In this document: positions 1 through 8,681 of the stretch, piece by piece
How positions within the stretch are numbered: the stretch's first letter is position 1
Layout of the letters: every line of letters begins with the position of its first letter
DNA from: Bacillus sp. 1780r2a1
GTDB taxonomy: Bacteria; Bacillota; Bacilli; Bacillales; Bacillaceae_H
DNA length: 64,000 nucleotides
Assembly: GCA_024134725.1 (NCBI GenBank)
Contig: CP099863.1
Location: 1,483,501 to 1,547,500, forward strand
Direction: 5' to 3'
Program-made: the position numbers and the translations under genes
Notes under the pieces: model-generated
The model's input: the letters and a program-made list of their open reading frames with translations, nothing else
Databases searched by the model: none
What the model was told of the DNA's origin: nothing

Positions 1-1
1 A

Positions 2-52
2 AAAATATTGAAAAAGCACAGCGTGTATAAAATTGCTGTTGTTCAAGCATAG
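2..52 (+). CDS. Possible 3' end of an upstream gene (partial)
   Basis: The window may open inside a coding sequence. Frame 2 is open from base 2 to a TAG at 50-52 and sits 3 bases before a strong terminator, the spacing expected of a gene end. Frame 1 also gives a short tail ending with TAA at 28-30, so the true frame cannot be decided from so few codons. No family can be recognised. Confidence 0.25.
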   Translation, partial: KILKKHSVYKIAVVQA

Positions 53-55
53 ATA

Positions 56-84
56 AAAACTGCCAAGTATTTGGCAGTTTTTTT
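56..84 (+). terminator. Rho-independent terminator
   Basis: AACTGCCA and TGGCAGTT form a perfect stem around a short AT loop, followed by a run of seven or more T. It ends whatever gene enters the window from the left. Confidence 0.85.
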
Positions 85-198
85 GGTTTGAAAAAACGAA
101 AAATAAATTCCTACTTGACATATAGGGTAACTGCAAATAATATATAATATAAATTGTTTCAAAATTCAAACGAGTATCTATCAGTCTACTGAAGAAAC

Positions 199-579
199 TT
201 GTCTGCTGCACGAGCTGCTTTGGATATTGCTTGCAAGAGTACATTCAATAAAGGTAAATTAATACAAGGTGATTTCGAATTAGAAGTCCCAGAATATATG
301 AACTGTGATGCAAAGCAAGCGGTAGGATATGTACGTCCTCATGATCTTGAAATTGAAAACGAAAAGGTCAGTGAAGATACGGTTTTAGCAACTATTAGTC
401 ATATTCACATGGTAGGGCCGATTGTTCAAGTTGAATTAAAGCGTGAAGGGTTTGACGAATTTTTAGAAGCTGAAATTTCGAAAGAACGTTTTAGGTTCTT
501 ACAACTTAGTATAGGTAAACAGGTTTATATTCGTCCTAAACAGCTCAAAGTCTTTATACCAGAAGATTATTCAATTTGA
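199..579 (+). pseudogene. cysA: 3' remnant of sulfate/thiosulfate ABC transporter ATPase (cysA)
   Basis: The translated 126 residues resemble only the C-terminal TOBE-like region of a CysA-type ATPase (segments such as GYVRPHDLEI and YIRPKQLKVFIP). CysA is normally about 350 residues; the whole nucleotide-binding part (Walker A, signature, Walker B) is absent. The only start is a TTG at 199 without a convincing ribosome binding site. Upstream at 115-143 there is a TTGACA / TAATAT pair with a 17 bp spacer, perhaps the old promoter left after an internal deletion. No cysP, cysT or cysW lies nearby. I read it as a deletion remnant. A standalone small TOBE protein is a less likely alternative. 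Confidence 0.7.
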
Positions 580-594
580 GTTATAGTTTATTTG

Positions 595-644
595 ACACTA
601 GCCATCTTTCAAGTTTAATTTGAGAGGTGGCTAGTGTTCTTTTA
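595..644 (+). terminator. Rho-independent terminator after the cysA remnant
   Basis: ACACTAGCCA near 595 pairs with TGGCTAGTGT ending at about 637, followed by TCTTTT. The stem is long with a few internal mismatches. It separates the cysA remnant from dynA. Confidence 0.75.
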
Positions 645-796
645 GTCGCATAGTACATAGCTTACTAATGAGCAAGCGGAAAATTCAGTTTTTTATAGGA
701 AAACGCTTTAAAATCAAGTAAAATGAAAAGAGGAATAAGTAGCAGAAATGGAGTATGTGCACGATTGTAAGTGCCTAACAAAAGGAGTCGAAAGGG

Positions 797-3700
797 ATGT
801 CTCAAGTAAGCGTTCAGCATCAAAAGTATAAAACTCTACAATCCTCTCTTTATTATTTACATGAGGCTTTTATAAATGCTGGAGATGAAAAGCAAGCAGA
901 AAAAGTTATTCAGTTGTTAAGAAAACAAGAAAAAGAAGAATTTGTTATTGCATTTTGCGGTCATTTTTCAGCAGGGAAGTCGAGTATGATTAATGAGCTC
1001 ATGGGGCAAACAATTTTGCCTGCAAGCCCAATTCCGACAAGTGCTAACTTGGTGTCTGTTAAGGCTGGTGAAGAGCATGCAACCGTTTATTACCGAAAAG
1101 AAAAGCCAGTACGTTATGAAGCACCATACGAGTATGAACAAATTAAATCATTTTGTGTTGATGGTGACGAAGTAGAGTCTATCCATCTCTCGATTGAAAC
1201 GAAAGCAATTCCAAAAGGAATCGTTGTTATGGATACACCTGGAATTGATTCGACCGATGATGCTCATCGTGTATCAACCGAGTCTGCTCTTCATCTTGCG
1301 GACGTTATTTTTTACGTAATGGATTATAACCACGTACAGGCAGAGCTCAATTTCCACTTTACAAAAGAGTTACAGGATGCCAATAAAGATTTGTTCTTAA
1401 TTATTAACCAAGTTGATAAGCACCGAGACGATCAGCTTACTTTCCAAGAATTTAAAGAGTCTGTAGAAGAGGCGTTTTTAAAATGGAATGTACGGCCAAA
1501 AGGGATTTTCTATACGTCTTTAAAAGATAAGCAATCCTCTTATAATGAATTAGCTGTTTTAAAGAAGCATCTGCACACAATGATGGAGAAAAAAGAAAAT
1601 CGAGATCAACATATTATGGATTCCATGAAAATGGTAGTAGAAGATCACATGCAGTTTGCAGAAAGCAGTGAAGAAGAAAGTCTTCTTGAATATGATGATA
1701 TTCGTTCACAGCTTCGTCCAAATGAATATCAAATTGCAAAGGAAGAAGCAACCGAGCTTATAGCGAAGAAAGAACTGATCTTACATAAACGCACAGCTTT
1801 TTATACGACGTATCAAAATGAAACAGCTAAAATTATGAACAATGCGAATTTAGCTCCTTATGAGATGCGAGAGAAAGCAAAGGCATTTTTAGAAACAACC
1901 AAGCCAGACTTTAAAGTAGGGGTATGGTTTACAAAAAAGAAAACAGAAGAAGAAAAAAAAGAACGGCTAACAGCTTTTTATGAAGATGTGAAAGAGCGTG
2001 TTCAAACAGAGCTGCAGTGGCACTTGCAGCAGTATATGCAGCAGCTCATTCAAGATGAAGAGCTCGTAGATTCTTCTCTATTGGCTAGCATTCAACAGTT
2101 TGAAGTACCGTTTGAGCCACATGACTTAGTGGATGCTGTGAAGACAGGGGCAACTATTAACGGTGAGTACGTCCTTACTTATACAAAAGATGTAGTAGAT
2201 GCGATTAAGAAAAATACCAATCGTATTCTGTCTGAACTGTATACAGAAATTGAACAAGTAAAGAAAGAAGAAGAAGAACGACTTCTGCAAAATATTGAAC
2301 AGTCGTTAGTGAAAGAACAACGAATTATTGAGGGCTACGAGCAAGTTCAAAGATCTGCGCAGCATCTTCAAGCCTTGCGACAAGATTTAACACACAAGCT
2401 AAATATCTTAAGACCTCTTGAACCATTGGAAATGGTAAAACTGTTAGACTTATTACAAGAAGAAATCGAAGTAGGAACAATGGTTGAGGTAAAAGCACCT
2501 CCAGCTACAGGCAAATCAGAACAAGTTGTTGCTGTAGAGGAAGACATTCAGTCAAAAACCAAAGTCGATGCAGTTATTCGAGATATTGATGAGTCGACAA
2601 AGGTGCTTTCTACATTTAAACAGCTTGAAAAGTTTATTGGCCGCTTGAAGGAAAAACGTCATAAGCTTGCAAACCAAACGTTCACAGTAGCACTATTTGG
2701 AGCTTTTAGCGCTGGAAAGTCGTCTTTTGCTAATGCGTTAATTGGTGAAAAAGTATTGCCTGTGTCACCGAACCCTACAACGGCAACAATTAACAAAATT
2801 ATGCCTCCTACAAAGGACTATCCTCATCGGACAGTGGTAGTTCTTATGAAAACGATGGATCAACTGGTAGCTGATATTAACAGTTCTCTAGAGTTGTTTA
2901 AACATACTATTTCAGACGTAGAAGAGCTAAGTGAATTATTGCCAAAATTAACTGTGAAAGAAGAAAACCAGCTGCATTTCTCATTTCTACAAGCGGTGAT
3001 AAAAGGCTATGAGGATGTTAAGAACGTAATGGGTTCTGAAGTGACGGTTACGATTAAAGAATTTGAGGCATACGTAGCTAAAGAAGAGAAAGCTTGTTTC
3101 GTACAGCATATTAACCTGTACTATGATTGTGAGCTGACGCAGCTGGGAATTACGCTTGTTGATACACCAGGTGCTGATTCCATTAATGCTCGCCATACGG
3201 GCGTTGCGTTTGAATATATTAAAAATGCTGATGCTATCTTGTTCGTTACGTACTATAACCATGCGTTTTCAAAAGCAGACCGCGAATTTTTAATTCAGCT
3301 TGGTCGTGTAAAAGATGTATTTACACTAGATAAGATGTTCTTTTTACTCAATGCAGCAGATCTAGCTCAGTCTGATGAAGAGCTAACCCTTGTACAAAAT
3401 TATGTAAAAACACAGCTTGAAGAGTATGGTATTCGCTTTCCACGTCTCTATCCAATTTCAAGCTTACAGGCGTTAACAAATCGTAATGATACGATGTTTA
3501 AAGCTTTTCAAAAGCCATTTTATCATTTCATTACAGATGAGCTAACTCAGCTAGCAGTTGCATCCGTTTATGAAGAATTCAATCAAGCACTTGCCGTGAT
3601 GAATGAAATTAAAGGTGTTCAAACAAAATCTGCGGTTGAAAAACAGCGCTATTTGCAATCTCTTCACATTAAAGATCAACAAATTTCTGCCAAGGTTTCA

Positions 3701-4423
3701 GAAATGACATTTACGTATGAAGAACAGCAGCTAGAAAGGGAAAGCGATGAGCTTCTCTTCTATGTCAAGAAGCGTGTTTTACAGCGCTATGATGATTTCT
3801 TTAAGGAGTCGTTTAACCCAGCAACGCTTAGAGACGATAAAGGAAATAAGAAAGAACAGTTGGCGGCATGTCTTAATCAGCTTTTACAAGCAGTTGCATT
3901 TGATGTTACCCAAGAAATTCAAGCGACAACGCTACGTTTAGAAACGTATATCCAACGCTTAACAAAAGAGTGGAATCAAACGAATATGAGGCAGCTACAA
4001 CGCTATGAACCAACGTTTCACCCTGCCCTTCCAGATATTCCTGTAGAAAGTGGCAGTGCGATGGTTAGTCGCTGTTTGTTTGAAAATCTCGAACTATTTC
4101 AGAAGGACTTAGCTCTTTATAAAAACAGCAAAAGCTTTTTTGAAAAAAATGAAAAAGCTAAAATGCATGAAGCTTTAAAAGCTAAAATTGAGCCGCTGCT
4201 TGATGATTATGTGCGCAGCGAACAAGTAAAGCTCCAAAATCATTACAGTGAACAAATTCATGCATTTGTTTTAATGTATAAGCCGGCGCTTTTAGAAGAA
4301 TGGTATGATTATTATAAACAGCTTCAAACAGTGGTTAATGCAGATTTTCCAATTGAAGCGCTAAATCATACAATTGGTACACTCAATGATATCGTGGTAG
4401 CTCATCAAACTGAAAGGACATAA
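797..4423 (+). CDS. dynA: DynA, two-headed bacterial dynamin-like GTPase
   Basis: The 1,208-residue protein carries two complete dynamin-type GTPase heads in tandem. Head 1 has the P-loop GHFSAGKSS at residues 55-63, DTPG at 146-149 and NQVDK at 204-208. Head 2 has GAFSAGKSS at 635-643 and a second DTPG near residue 789. Long charged helical stretches follow each head, as expected for dynamin stalks. This matches DynA (YpbR) of Bacillus subtilis, about 1,193 residues, a membrane-tethering and fusing protein involved in membrane repair and phage tolerance. The start is ATG with AAAGGAG nine bases upstream. The next gene begins two bases after the stop, so they are probably cotranscribed. No transmembrane segment is evident; membrane contact would be by the paddle region. 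Confidence 0.95.
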   Translation: MSQVSVQHQKYKTLQSSLYYLHEAFINAGDEKQAEKVIQLLRKQEKEEFVIAFCGHFSAGKSSMINELMGQTILPASPIPTSANLVSVKAGEEHATVYYRKEKPVRYEAPYEYEQIKSFCVDGDEVESIHLSIETKAIPKGIVVMDTPGIDSTDDAHRVSTESALHLADVIFYVMDYNHVQAELNFHFTKELQDANKDLFLIINQVDKHRDDQLTFQEFKESVEEAFLKWNVRPKGIFYTSLKDKQSSYNELAVLKKHLHTMMEKKENRDQHIMDSMKMVVEDHMQFAESSEEESLLEYDDIRSQLRPNEYQIAKEEATELIAKKELILHKRTAFYTTYQNETAKIMNNANLAPYEMREKAKAFLETTKPDFKVGVWFTKKKTEEEKKERLTAFYEDVKERVQTELQWHLQQYMQQLIQDEELVDSSLLASIQQFEVPFEPHDLVDAVKTGATINGEYVLTYTKDVVDAIKKNTNRILSELYTEIEQVKKEEEERLLQNIEQSLVKEQRIIEGYEQVQRSAQHLQALRQDLTHKLNILRPLEPLEMVKLLDLLQEEIEVGTMVEVKAPPATGKSEQVVAVEEDIQSKTKVDAVIRDIDESTKVLSTFKQLEKFIGRLKEKRHKLANQTFTVALFGAFSAGKSSFANALIGEKVLPVSPNPTTATINKIMPPTKDYPHRTVVVLMKTMDQLVADINSSLELFKHTISDVEELSELLPKLTVKEENQLHFSFLQAVIKGYEDVKNVMGSEVTVTIKEFEAYVAKEEKACFVQHINLYYDCELTQLGITLVDTPGADSINARHTGVAFEYIKNADAILFVTYYNHAFSKADREFLIQLGRVKDVFTLDKMFFLLNAADLAQSDEELTLVQNYVKTQLEEYGIRFPRLYPISSLQALTNRNDTMFKAFQKPFYHFITDELTQLAVASVYEEFNQALAVMNEIKGVQTKSAVEKQRYLQSLHIKDQQISAKVSEMTFTYEEQQLERESDELLFYVKKRVLQRYDDFFKESFNPATLRDDKGNKKEQLAACLNQLLQAVAFDVTQEIQATTLRLETYIQRLTKEWNQTNMRQLQRYEPTFHPALPDIPVESGSAMVSRCLFENLELFQKDLALYKNSKSFFEKNEKAKMHEALKAKIEPLLDDYVRSEQVKLQNHYSEQIHAFVLMYKPALLEEWYDYYKQLQTVVNADFPIEALNHTIGTLNDIVVAHQTERT

Positions 4424-4424
4424 G

Positions 4425-5180
4425 ATGAACGATCATATAGAAGAGATACTGAATTCAATTGAAAAACAACATAATGTCACGATTTTGTTTGCGTGTGAAG
4501 CAGGGAGCAGGGCGTATGAGCTGCATACGCCTTCTAGTGATTATGATGTACGATTTATTTATAAATACGAATACCCACGCTACCTTGAGCTATATCGACC
4601 TAAAGACGTCATTACAAGCATAGATAAACATTATGATATTCAAGGGTGGGACGTGTATAAAGCACTGCATCTTTTTACAAAATCAAATCCTTCTCTTTAT
4701 GAATGGATACATTCATCAATTTACTATCGCAATGTGAAAGAGTTTCGCGAAAAGGTATGTCTTATGATGGAGAAACAGTATTCGCTAAAAGCGCTTGGAT
4801 TTCATTATTTTAAACTTTTGCATCAAAATAGTAAAAGAAATCTGAAATCTTCTGTTACAATAGAGGATATAAAAGTTGTTCTTCATATGGCTAGAGCATA
4901 TATGGCACTAACGCTTTTAATTCAAGATAAGAAATTACCGCCTACGTCGTTTTTTGAGCTTGTTAACGGCTTCAAAGATGATTCTTTAGTGTCGATAATG
5001 ACAAAGCTTAGCGATGCTAAAAAACAGCTTGTACACTTAACAAGTAGTGAGGTAAAAGGAATAAAAGCCTTGCTTGAAACAAAGCTCCCTCATTTTAAAA
5101 GGGAGCTAAGTAACTTGCCCCATAAAGACCCTAGCCTCGAAGATATTAACTTATTCTTAGCACAACAGCTTACTACATAA
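4425..5180 (+). CDS. RlaP/YcgL-type predicted nucleotidyltransferase
   Basis: This 251-residue protein has an N-terminal nucleotidyltransferase fold signature: a GSRAYELHTPSSDYDVRF segment near residues 27-45 gives the GS motif and the paired aspartates that bind metal and NTP in the DNA polymerase beta superfamily. The remainder is helical and matches the COG3541 / PF10127 group (RlaP; YcgL in B. subtilis), proposed from gene neighbourhoods to take part in RNA repair. The substrate is unproved. It begins two bases after the dynA stop, with a GAAAGGA site inside the end of dynA. Here it separates dynA from ypbS, so it looks like an insertion into the conserved order. Confidence 0.8.
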   Translation: MNDHIEEILNSIEKQHNVTILFACEAGSRAYELHTPSSDYDVRFIYKYEYPRYLELYRPKDVITSIDKHYDIQGWDVYKALHLFTKSNPSLYEWIHSSIYYRNVKEFREKVCLMMEKQYSLKALGFHYFKLLHQNSKRNLKSSVTIEDIKVVLHMARAYMALTLLIQDKKLPPTSFFELVNGFKDDSLVSIMTKLSDAKKQLVHLTSSEVKGIKALLETKLPHFKRELSNLPHKDPSLEDINLFLAQQLTT

Positions 5181-5193
5181 TGGAGGAACAAAA

Positions 5194-5457
5194 ATGAGCG
5201 TACACAAAGCAATATCAGAGCATTCAAAGAAACAGCATGAACTTGTTAAAGCATTTGTCAGACTAGATACAATGCGTGAGCAAGCAATCGAAGCAGCGGT
5301 GCTTCTCTGTAAAGAAGGCAAAGAATTTTCAACGGATACAATTAATGCGGTGACGGCTCAAATTAATGAGCTTGCAAAAAATAATGGAATCGTACCAACA
5401 CGTCAGTCTGTAACAAAAGAAATGGTTGCAGAATACGTTCAGCGTTTAAATAATTAA
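5194..5457 (+). CDS. ypbS: YpbS, DUF2533 family small protein
   Basis: An 87-residue, mostly helical soluble protein without membrane segment or signal. Its sequence and its position after dynA match YpbS of Bacillus (DUF2533), whose function is unknown. A TGGAGG site precedes the ATG by 8 bases, and a strong terminator follows immediately, so it is the last gene of the dynA transcription unit. Confidence 0.85.
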   Translation: MSVHKAISEHSKKQHELVKAFVRLDTMREQAIEAAVLLCKEGKEFSTDTINAVTAQINELAKNNGIVPTRQSVTKEMVAEYVQRLNN

Positions 5458-5460
5458 AAA

Positions 5461-5498
5461 AATGAGAGCTGCTTTCTAATGGCAGCTCTCATTTTTTA
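5461..5498 (+). terminator. Terminator of the dynA-ypbS unit
   Basis: AATGAGAGCTGC at 5461-5472 pairs perfectly with GCAGCTCTCATT at 5482-5493, followed by TTTT. AT base pairs at the base of the stem make it potentially bidirectional. Confidence 0.9.
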
Positions 5499-5557
5499 TT
5501 GAATTGAAACAAGAGGGAAATTGCCCATTAGCTCCCGGTGTTACCTTATTTTTCGAA

Positions 5558-5586
5558 GTATTTGATTTCAAAACAGATCCATACTA
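5558..5586 (+). promoter_or_regulatory. Sigma-G-type promoter of the SASP gene
   Basis: CATACTA at 5580-5586 fits the sigma-G -10 consensus (CATnnTA). GTATT at 5558-5562 lies 17 bases upstream, in the place of a sigma-G -35 (GnATR). This is the expected forespore promoter for a SASP gene 42 bases further on. Confidence 0.65.
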
Positions 5587-5627
5587 ATGAATGTACCAAC
5601 AAGGTACAAACAAAGGAGGAGATTGTA

Positions 5628-5969
5628 ATGGGACGTACAAAATCAGGTAATGCAAATGCGCAGCGTAATAACAATGCAAAACAAAAGCATAACACAGAAT
5701 TTGCTTCTGAGTTTAAATCAAACCAAGCTCAAAAAGCGAAAGCTGCAAAGAAAGCAAACAGTGCACATGCTGAAGAATTTGCATCTGAATTCAATGTACA
5801 ACAAAATCAAAACAATTCTTCTAACCAAAAGCTTAAAGCTTCTAAAAGTGCTAAAAACAACCAATATAACCAAGAATTTGGTTCTTATGCTGAGGTAGAA
5901 TCAGCAAAGATGAATAATAAAGCACAAAAGAAAGCTTCTAAAAAAGCTTCTAAGAAAAACAATCACTAA
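5628..5969 (+). CDS. Gamma-type small acid-soluble spore protein
   Basis: Starting at ATG 5628 behind AAAGGAGGA, the product is 113 residues and very rich in Asn, Gln, Lys and Ala. It holds two copies of the GPR-protease cleavage type motif, NTEFASEF and AEEFASEF, and a degenerate third copy (NQEFGSY). Gamma-SASPs are storage proteins of the spore core that are degraded at germination. The sigma-G promoter and strong terminator fit. Unusual features: the C-terminal third is lysine-rich with repeated KKASKKASKKN units, unlike the Asn/Gln-dominated tail of typical SspE, and repeat three has lost the cleavage consensus. A longer frame upstream to 5538 exists but contains the promoter and is not the real start. 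Confidence 0.85.
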   Translation: MGRTKSGNANAQRNNNAKQKHNTEFASEFKSNQAQKAKAAKKANSAHAEEFASEFNVQQNQNNSSNQKLKASKSAKNNQYNQEFGSYAEVESAKMNNKAQKKASKKASKKNNH

Positions 5970-5986
5970 GTCATAGTGAGCGTCGA

Positions 5987-6041
5987 AAATGCCAGAAACA
6001 TTCATGATGCGAGTGAATGTTTCCGGCATTTTCTTTTTTAC
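5987..6041 (+). terminator. Terminator of the SASP gene
   Basis: AAAATGCC plus GAAACATTCA at 5987 onward pair with TGAATGTTTC plus GGCATTTT, with one mismatch, then a run of T to about 6040. A very stable hairpin, usual for highly expressed spore genes. Confidence 0.9.
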
Positions 6042-6062
6042 ACAATAGTAAAAGAGGTGAGA

Positions 6063-6524
6063 ATGTTGAACAAAGGTATTGGCTTGTCACTTTCTTCAAT
6101 ATTGTTAGCACAGGCATTAAAAATTCCTATTAAGAAATATCAAACAGGTGTATGGGACATATCGATGATAGGGGCATCGGGTGGAATGCCAAGTTCTCAC
6201 TCTGCAGGGGTTTCTTCTCTGGCTACCTACGTCGGGTTAACCAAAGGTATTTCTAGCATTGAATTCGGAATTGCGACTGTGTTTGGAATTATTGTTATGT
6301 ATGATGCACAAGGGATTCGAAGACAAACTGGTGAAATTACCATTAAGGTAAATACGTTAGATGAAGAAATTGAAAAATTAGCCGGTCTTCCCGATAAAGG
6401 CTTTCATGACTTAACTGAACAGAAGCTTAAAGAGATGCTTGGACATCAGCCGGCAGAAGTGCTTGCAGGTGCCCTCCTAGGTGTCACTATAGGATTAGTT
6501 GGCTATTTGCTTGGTGAAAAGTAA
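6063..6524 (+). CDS. DUF212 / divergent PAP2 family membrane protein (YuiD-like)
   Basis: A 153-residue membrane protein with segments near the N-terminus, around residues 45-75, and at the C-terminus. GGMPSSHSAG near residues 38-47 and the downstream YDAQGIRRQTG motif are hallmarks of the divergent PAP2 (DUF212) family, related to lipid phosphatases but of unproved activity. I start it at ATG 6063 because AAAGAGGTGA lies just ahead; the open frame runs further upstream but that part encodes the SASP terminator. It appears to be monocistronic. Confidence 0.88.
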   Translation: MLNKGIGLSLSSILLAQALKIPIKKYQTGVWDISMIGASGGMPSSHSAGVSSLATYVGLTKGISSIEFGIATVFGIIVMYDAQGIRRQTGEITIKVNTLDEEIEKLAGLPDKGFHDLTEQKLKEMLGHQPAEVLAGALLGVTIGLVGYLLGEK

Positions 6525-6588
6525 TGGTCAAATTTTTATAAATACGCTAAGATAAAGAGGGAACCTTTATAAAGGATGGGATCGGATC

Positions 6589-6864
6589 GTGACAAAATTG
6601 GTAAACTCCTTAGAAGAATACCTTCTTTATCTTGAGGAAAAAGGCTTTTCTTTAAAAGAAGATGCAAAGGGTTTTATTGCGTTTGGTCAGCAATATACAA
6701 AAATGCCGGATGAAATGGTTATTTTTTCGATTGAATGGACCTTAAAAATGCAAAAAGAATTCGATGGTAGCTTTTTTGTTGCGCTGCTAGAGCAACTTGC
6801 AGCACAAAAGGTAAAGACGAGAAAACAGGCGATGCAAGTGCTAAAACAGACCGGAATGATTTGA
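6589..6864 (+). CDS. Small conserved hypothetical (possibly DUF6123)
   Basis: A 91-residue soluble protein with GTG start and a GGATGGGA site upstream. It is predicted helical, with no signal peptide, membrane segment or cysteine motif. It resembles a small Bacillaceae-only family that I recall as DUF6123, function unknown; the assignment is tentative. It converges on the ypdQ gene with only nine bases between the two stops, and no clear shared terminator was found. Confidence 0.65.
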   Translation: MTKLVNSLEEYLLYLEEKGFSLKEDAKGFIAFGQQYTKMPDEMVIFSIEWTLKMQKEFDGSFFVALLEQLAAQKVKTRKQAMQVLKQTGMI

Positions 6865-6873
6865 AGCAGGAGC

Positions 6874-7272
6874 TTATAGTCCTGCTTCTTTTTGATGAAT
6901 AGCTTCTCTAGCAAGCTGGTCAGCTCCGCTATTTTCGCTGCTTGGAACCCACTTAATAAAAAATAAATCAATTTGTTTGGAGAGAGTTAACGCTTTTTCG
7001 AGGAGAGGAAGAAAAGCTTTATTTTTTACATATTCTCTGTTCATAGCTGTATCTACAATCTGCGAATCGGTTCGGAAAGAAACCATCGTATACTGCTTTT
7101 CTAAACAAAGCTCTAATGCTTTTATTAAAGCATGAAATTCAGCTTCATGATTATTCATCGCTTGCAAGGGAATAGAGTAACGGTGGTGTTCCCCGTTACC
7201 TTTTATAATAATTCCCGCGCCAGATGGACCGGGATTTCCCGCAGAGGCACCGTCAATGTATACTTCTATCAT
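6874..7272 (-). CDS. ypdQ: YpdQ, RNase H-fold protein
   Basis: The product is 132 residues, the length of B. subtilis YpdQ (14.7-kDa ribonuclease H-like protein). An N-terminal YIDGASAGNPGPSGAG segment gives the first catalytic Asp; a glutamate in NNHEAEFHAL, the Asp in FRTDSQ and the Asp in SGADQLA complete the DEDD set of RNase HI. It probably cleaves RNA in RNA-DNA hybrids, although activity of this paralogue is not established. I use ATG 7272 because GGAG lies eight bases before it; the in-frame GTG at 7281 overlaps that site. It diverges from ypeP. Confidence 0.85.
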   Translation of the reverse strand: MIEVYIDGASAGNPGPSGAGIIIKGNGEHHRYSIPLQAMNNHEAEFHALIKALELCLEKQYTMVSFRTDSQIVDTAMNREYVKNKAFLPLLEKALTLSKQIDLFFIKWVPSSENSGADQLAREAIHQKEAGL

Positions 7273-7473
7273 AGTGATCACTCCAATATAGCTTAGTTAA
7301 TCAGATAAGTTGCAATTAAATCAACTCTATTGTACCATAAAAAAATTTAGTGCTAACTACAGTAAAATCGCGATAATAATTGTCATGAAAAGACAAGATG
7401 AGTGATAAAATACAAAAAAGTAGAAAAGTTTACGTGCGGTATTCAAAAATTGCCCATGAAAGGAACTGGAAAG

Positions 7474-8127
7474 ATGAAATTTCAAATTGAATGGCACTAC
7501 AAATCATCCAAACAAAAGCAACTGACGTTTTACTCTGATTTCACAGATGCAAACGAAGCGTTTATTATCATAGGCGACTTGGAAAGAACTGGGCGTACAA
7601 AGGAAATTTATTTGATTAGTGAAGATGGACAACGTTGGACTGTAAAAGAAGCCAAGAAGCTGTTTGAAGAAGTTCAAACGGAGCCTCATGACATCACAGT
7701 GTATTTTGATGGGGGCTTTCATCATGACCTGCAAGCCGCAGGTCTCGGTGCTGTTATTTACTTTACGCAAAACGGTTTCTCACAGCGCATTCGAGTTAAT
7801 ACGCAGCTTGAGCAAATTGAATCAAATAATGAATCGGAATATGCGGCTTTTTATTTTGCAGTACAGCAGCTAGAAGAAATGGGAGTTCATCATATTCAAG
7901 TGACCTTTAAAGGAGATTCACAAGTTGTGTTAAACCAGTTAGCAGGTGAATGGCCTTGCTTTGAAGAAACCTTTAATAAATATTTAGACCGCATTGAAGA
8001 TAAGCTACAAGAATTAGGAATTAAACCAATTTATGAACCGATTTCACGTAAGGATAATGAAGAAGCCGACCAGCTTGCAACACAAGCCTTACAAGGAATT
8101 GCCATATCTAGTCGAAAACGAATATAG
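7474..8127 (+). CDS. ypeP: YpeP, RNase H-fold (reverse-transcriptase-like) protein
   Basis: From ATG 7474 (AAAGGA upstream) the product is 217 residues. The first ~70 residues form an extra domain (YSDFTDANEAFIIIGDLERTG region) and residues ~75-205 an RNase H fold with Asp in VYFDGGFHH, Glu in NNESEYAAF, Asp in FKGDSQ and Asp in NEEADQLA. Length and neighbours match YpeP of B. subtilis. The protein probably acts on RNA or RNA-DNA hybrids. It lies head to head with a second RNase H-fold gene and 27 bases ahead of ypeQ, with which it is likely cotranscribed. Confidence 0.82.
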   Translation: MKFQIEWHYKSSKQKQLTFYSDFTDANEAFIIIGDLERTGRTKEIYLISEDGQRWTVKEAKKLFEEVQTEPHDITVYFDGGFHHDLQAAGLGAVIYFTQNGFSQRIRVNTQLEQIESNNESEYAAFYFAVQQLEEMGVHHIQVTFKGDSQVVLNQLAGEWPCFEETFNKYLDRIEDKLQELGIKPIYEPISRKDNEEADQLATQALQGIAISSRKRI

Positions 8128-8154
8128 GTATTAATTGAAATGGAGAGATGCAGC

Positions 8155-8337
8155 ATGGAAAGAAAGCAAGTGTTAGAAGAAGTAACAGAGCTTCTAGATT
8201 ACTATTGCAATGACTGCTTTGTAAAAAAAACGTTTAATAAAGAGCGGGGCAAAACCTATGCGCAATCGTTTTGTATTAATGAGTGTACGGTAGGAGAGAA
8301 AATTAAAAAGTACGGAGAACTATTAACGAAAAAGTAG
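8155..8337 (+). CDS. ypeQ: YpeQ, small zinc-ribbon-like protein
   Basis: A 60-residue protein, the same size as B. subtilis YpeQ. Two cysteine pairs, YYCNDC and FCINEC, about 26 residues apart could hold a zinc ion. The start is ATG 8155 with GGAGAG eight bases before it; an in-frame ATG at 8140 lacks a site. Function unknown. Confidence 0.8.
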   Translation: MERKQVLEEVTELLDYYCNDCFVKKTFNKERGKTYAQSFCINECTVGEKIKKYGELLTKK

Positions 8338-8392
8338 TTCTGTATAATTTTTTTCGTCTTGTTTTATCCTATCCATAGGAGGTGTTTTATGA

Positions 8393-8665
8393 ATGGATAA
8401 CTTTTTAAATCAAGACGTAACGACAGGTTATAATGATTTACAACAAGCTCAAGTTTCTATTCAATCAGCGCAAAAAATGATTGGAACTGCAACAATGAGC
8501 ATGAGTCCGCAACAGCTTAGTGAAGCAACAGAAGCTCTAGCGAACGCACGCACAGAGTTAGAAGCAGCACAAGCAAATGCAACAGGTGTAGATGAGGAGT
8601 TTCTTCAAAAGTGCATGGCGGATTTAAAAGCTTGTGAACAGCAGTTAACTGAGGCAAAGCAATAA
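8393..8665 (+). CDS. ypzA: YpzA-like DUF2564 family protein
   Basis: A 90-residue, Ala/Gln-rich helical protein, likely a coiled coil, with a single near-C-terminal Cys pair (QKCMADLKACEQ). It matches the DUF2564 family (YpzA), which follows ypeQ in Bacillus; function unknown. AGGAGGT lies nine bases before ATG 8393; an ATG at 8389 in another frame stops after three codons. Confidence 0.8.
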   Translation: MDNFLNQDVTTGYNDLQQAQVSIQSAQKMIGTATMSMSPQQLSEATEALANARTELEAAQANATGVDEEFLQKCMADLKACEQQLTEAKQ

Positions 8666-8681
8666 GGTTGTAACAGGAGAA

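Noticed and set aside
698-711. cre-like sequence GGAAAACGCTTTAA upstream of dynA
   Set aside because: Two mismatches at conserved positions and no catabolic function for dynA; likely chance in AT-rich DNA.
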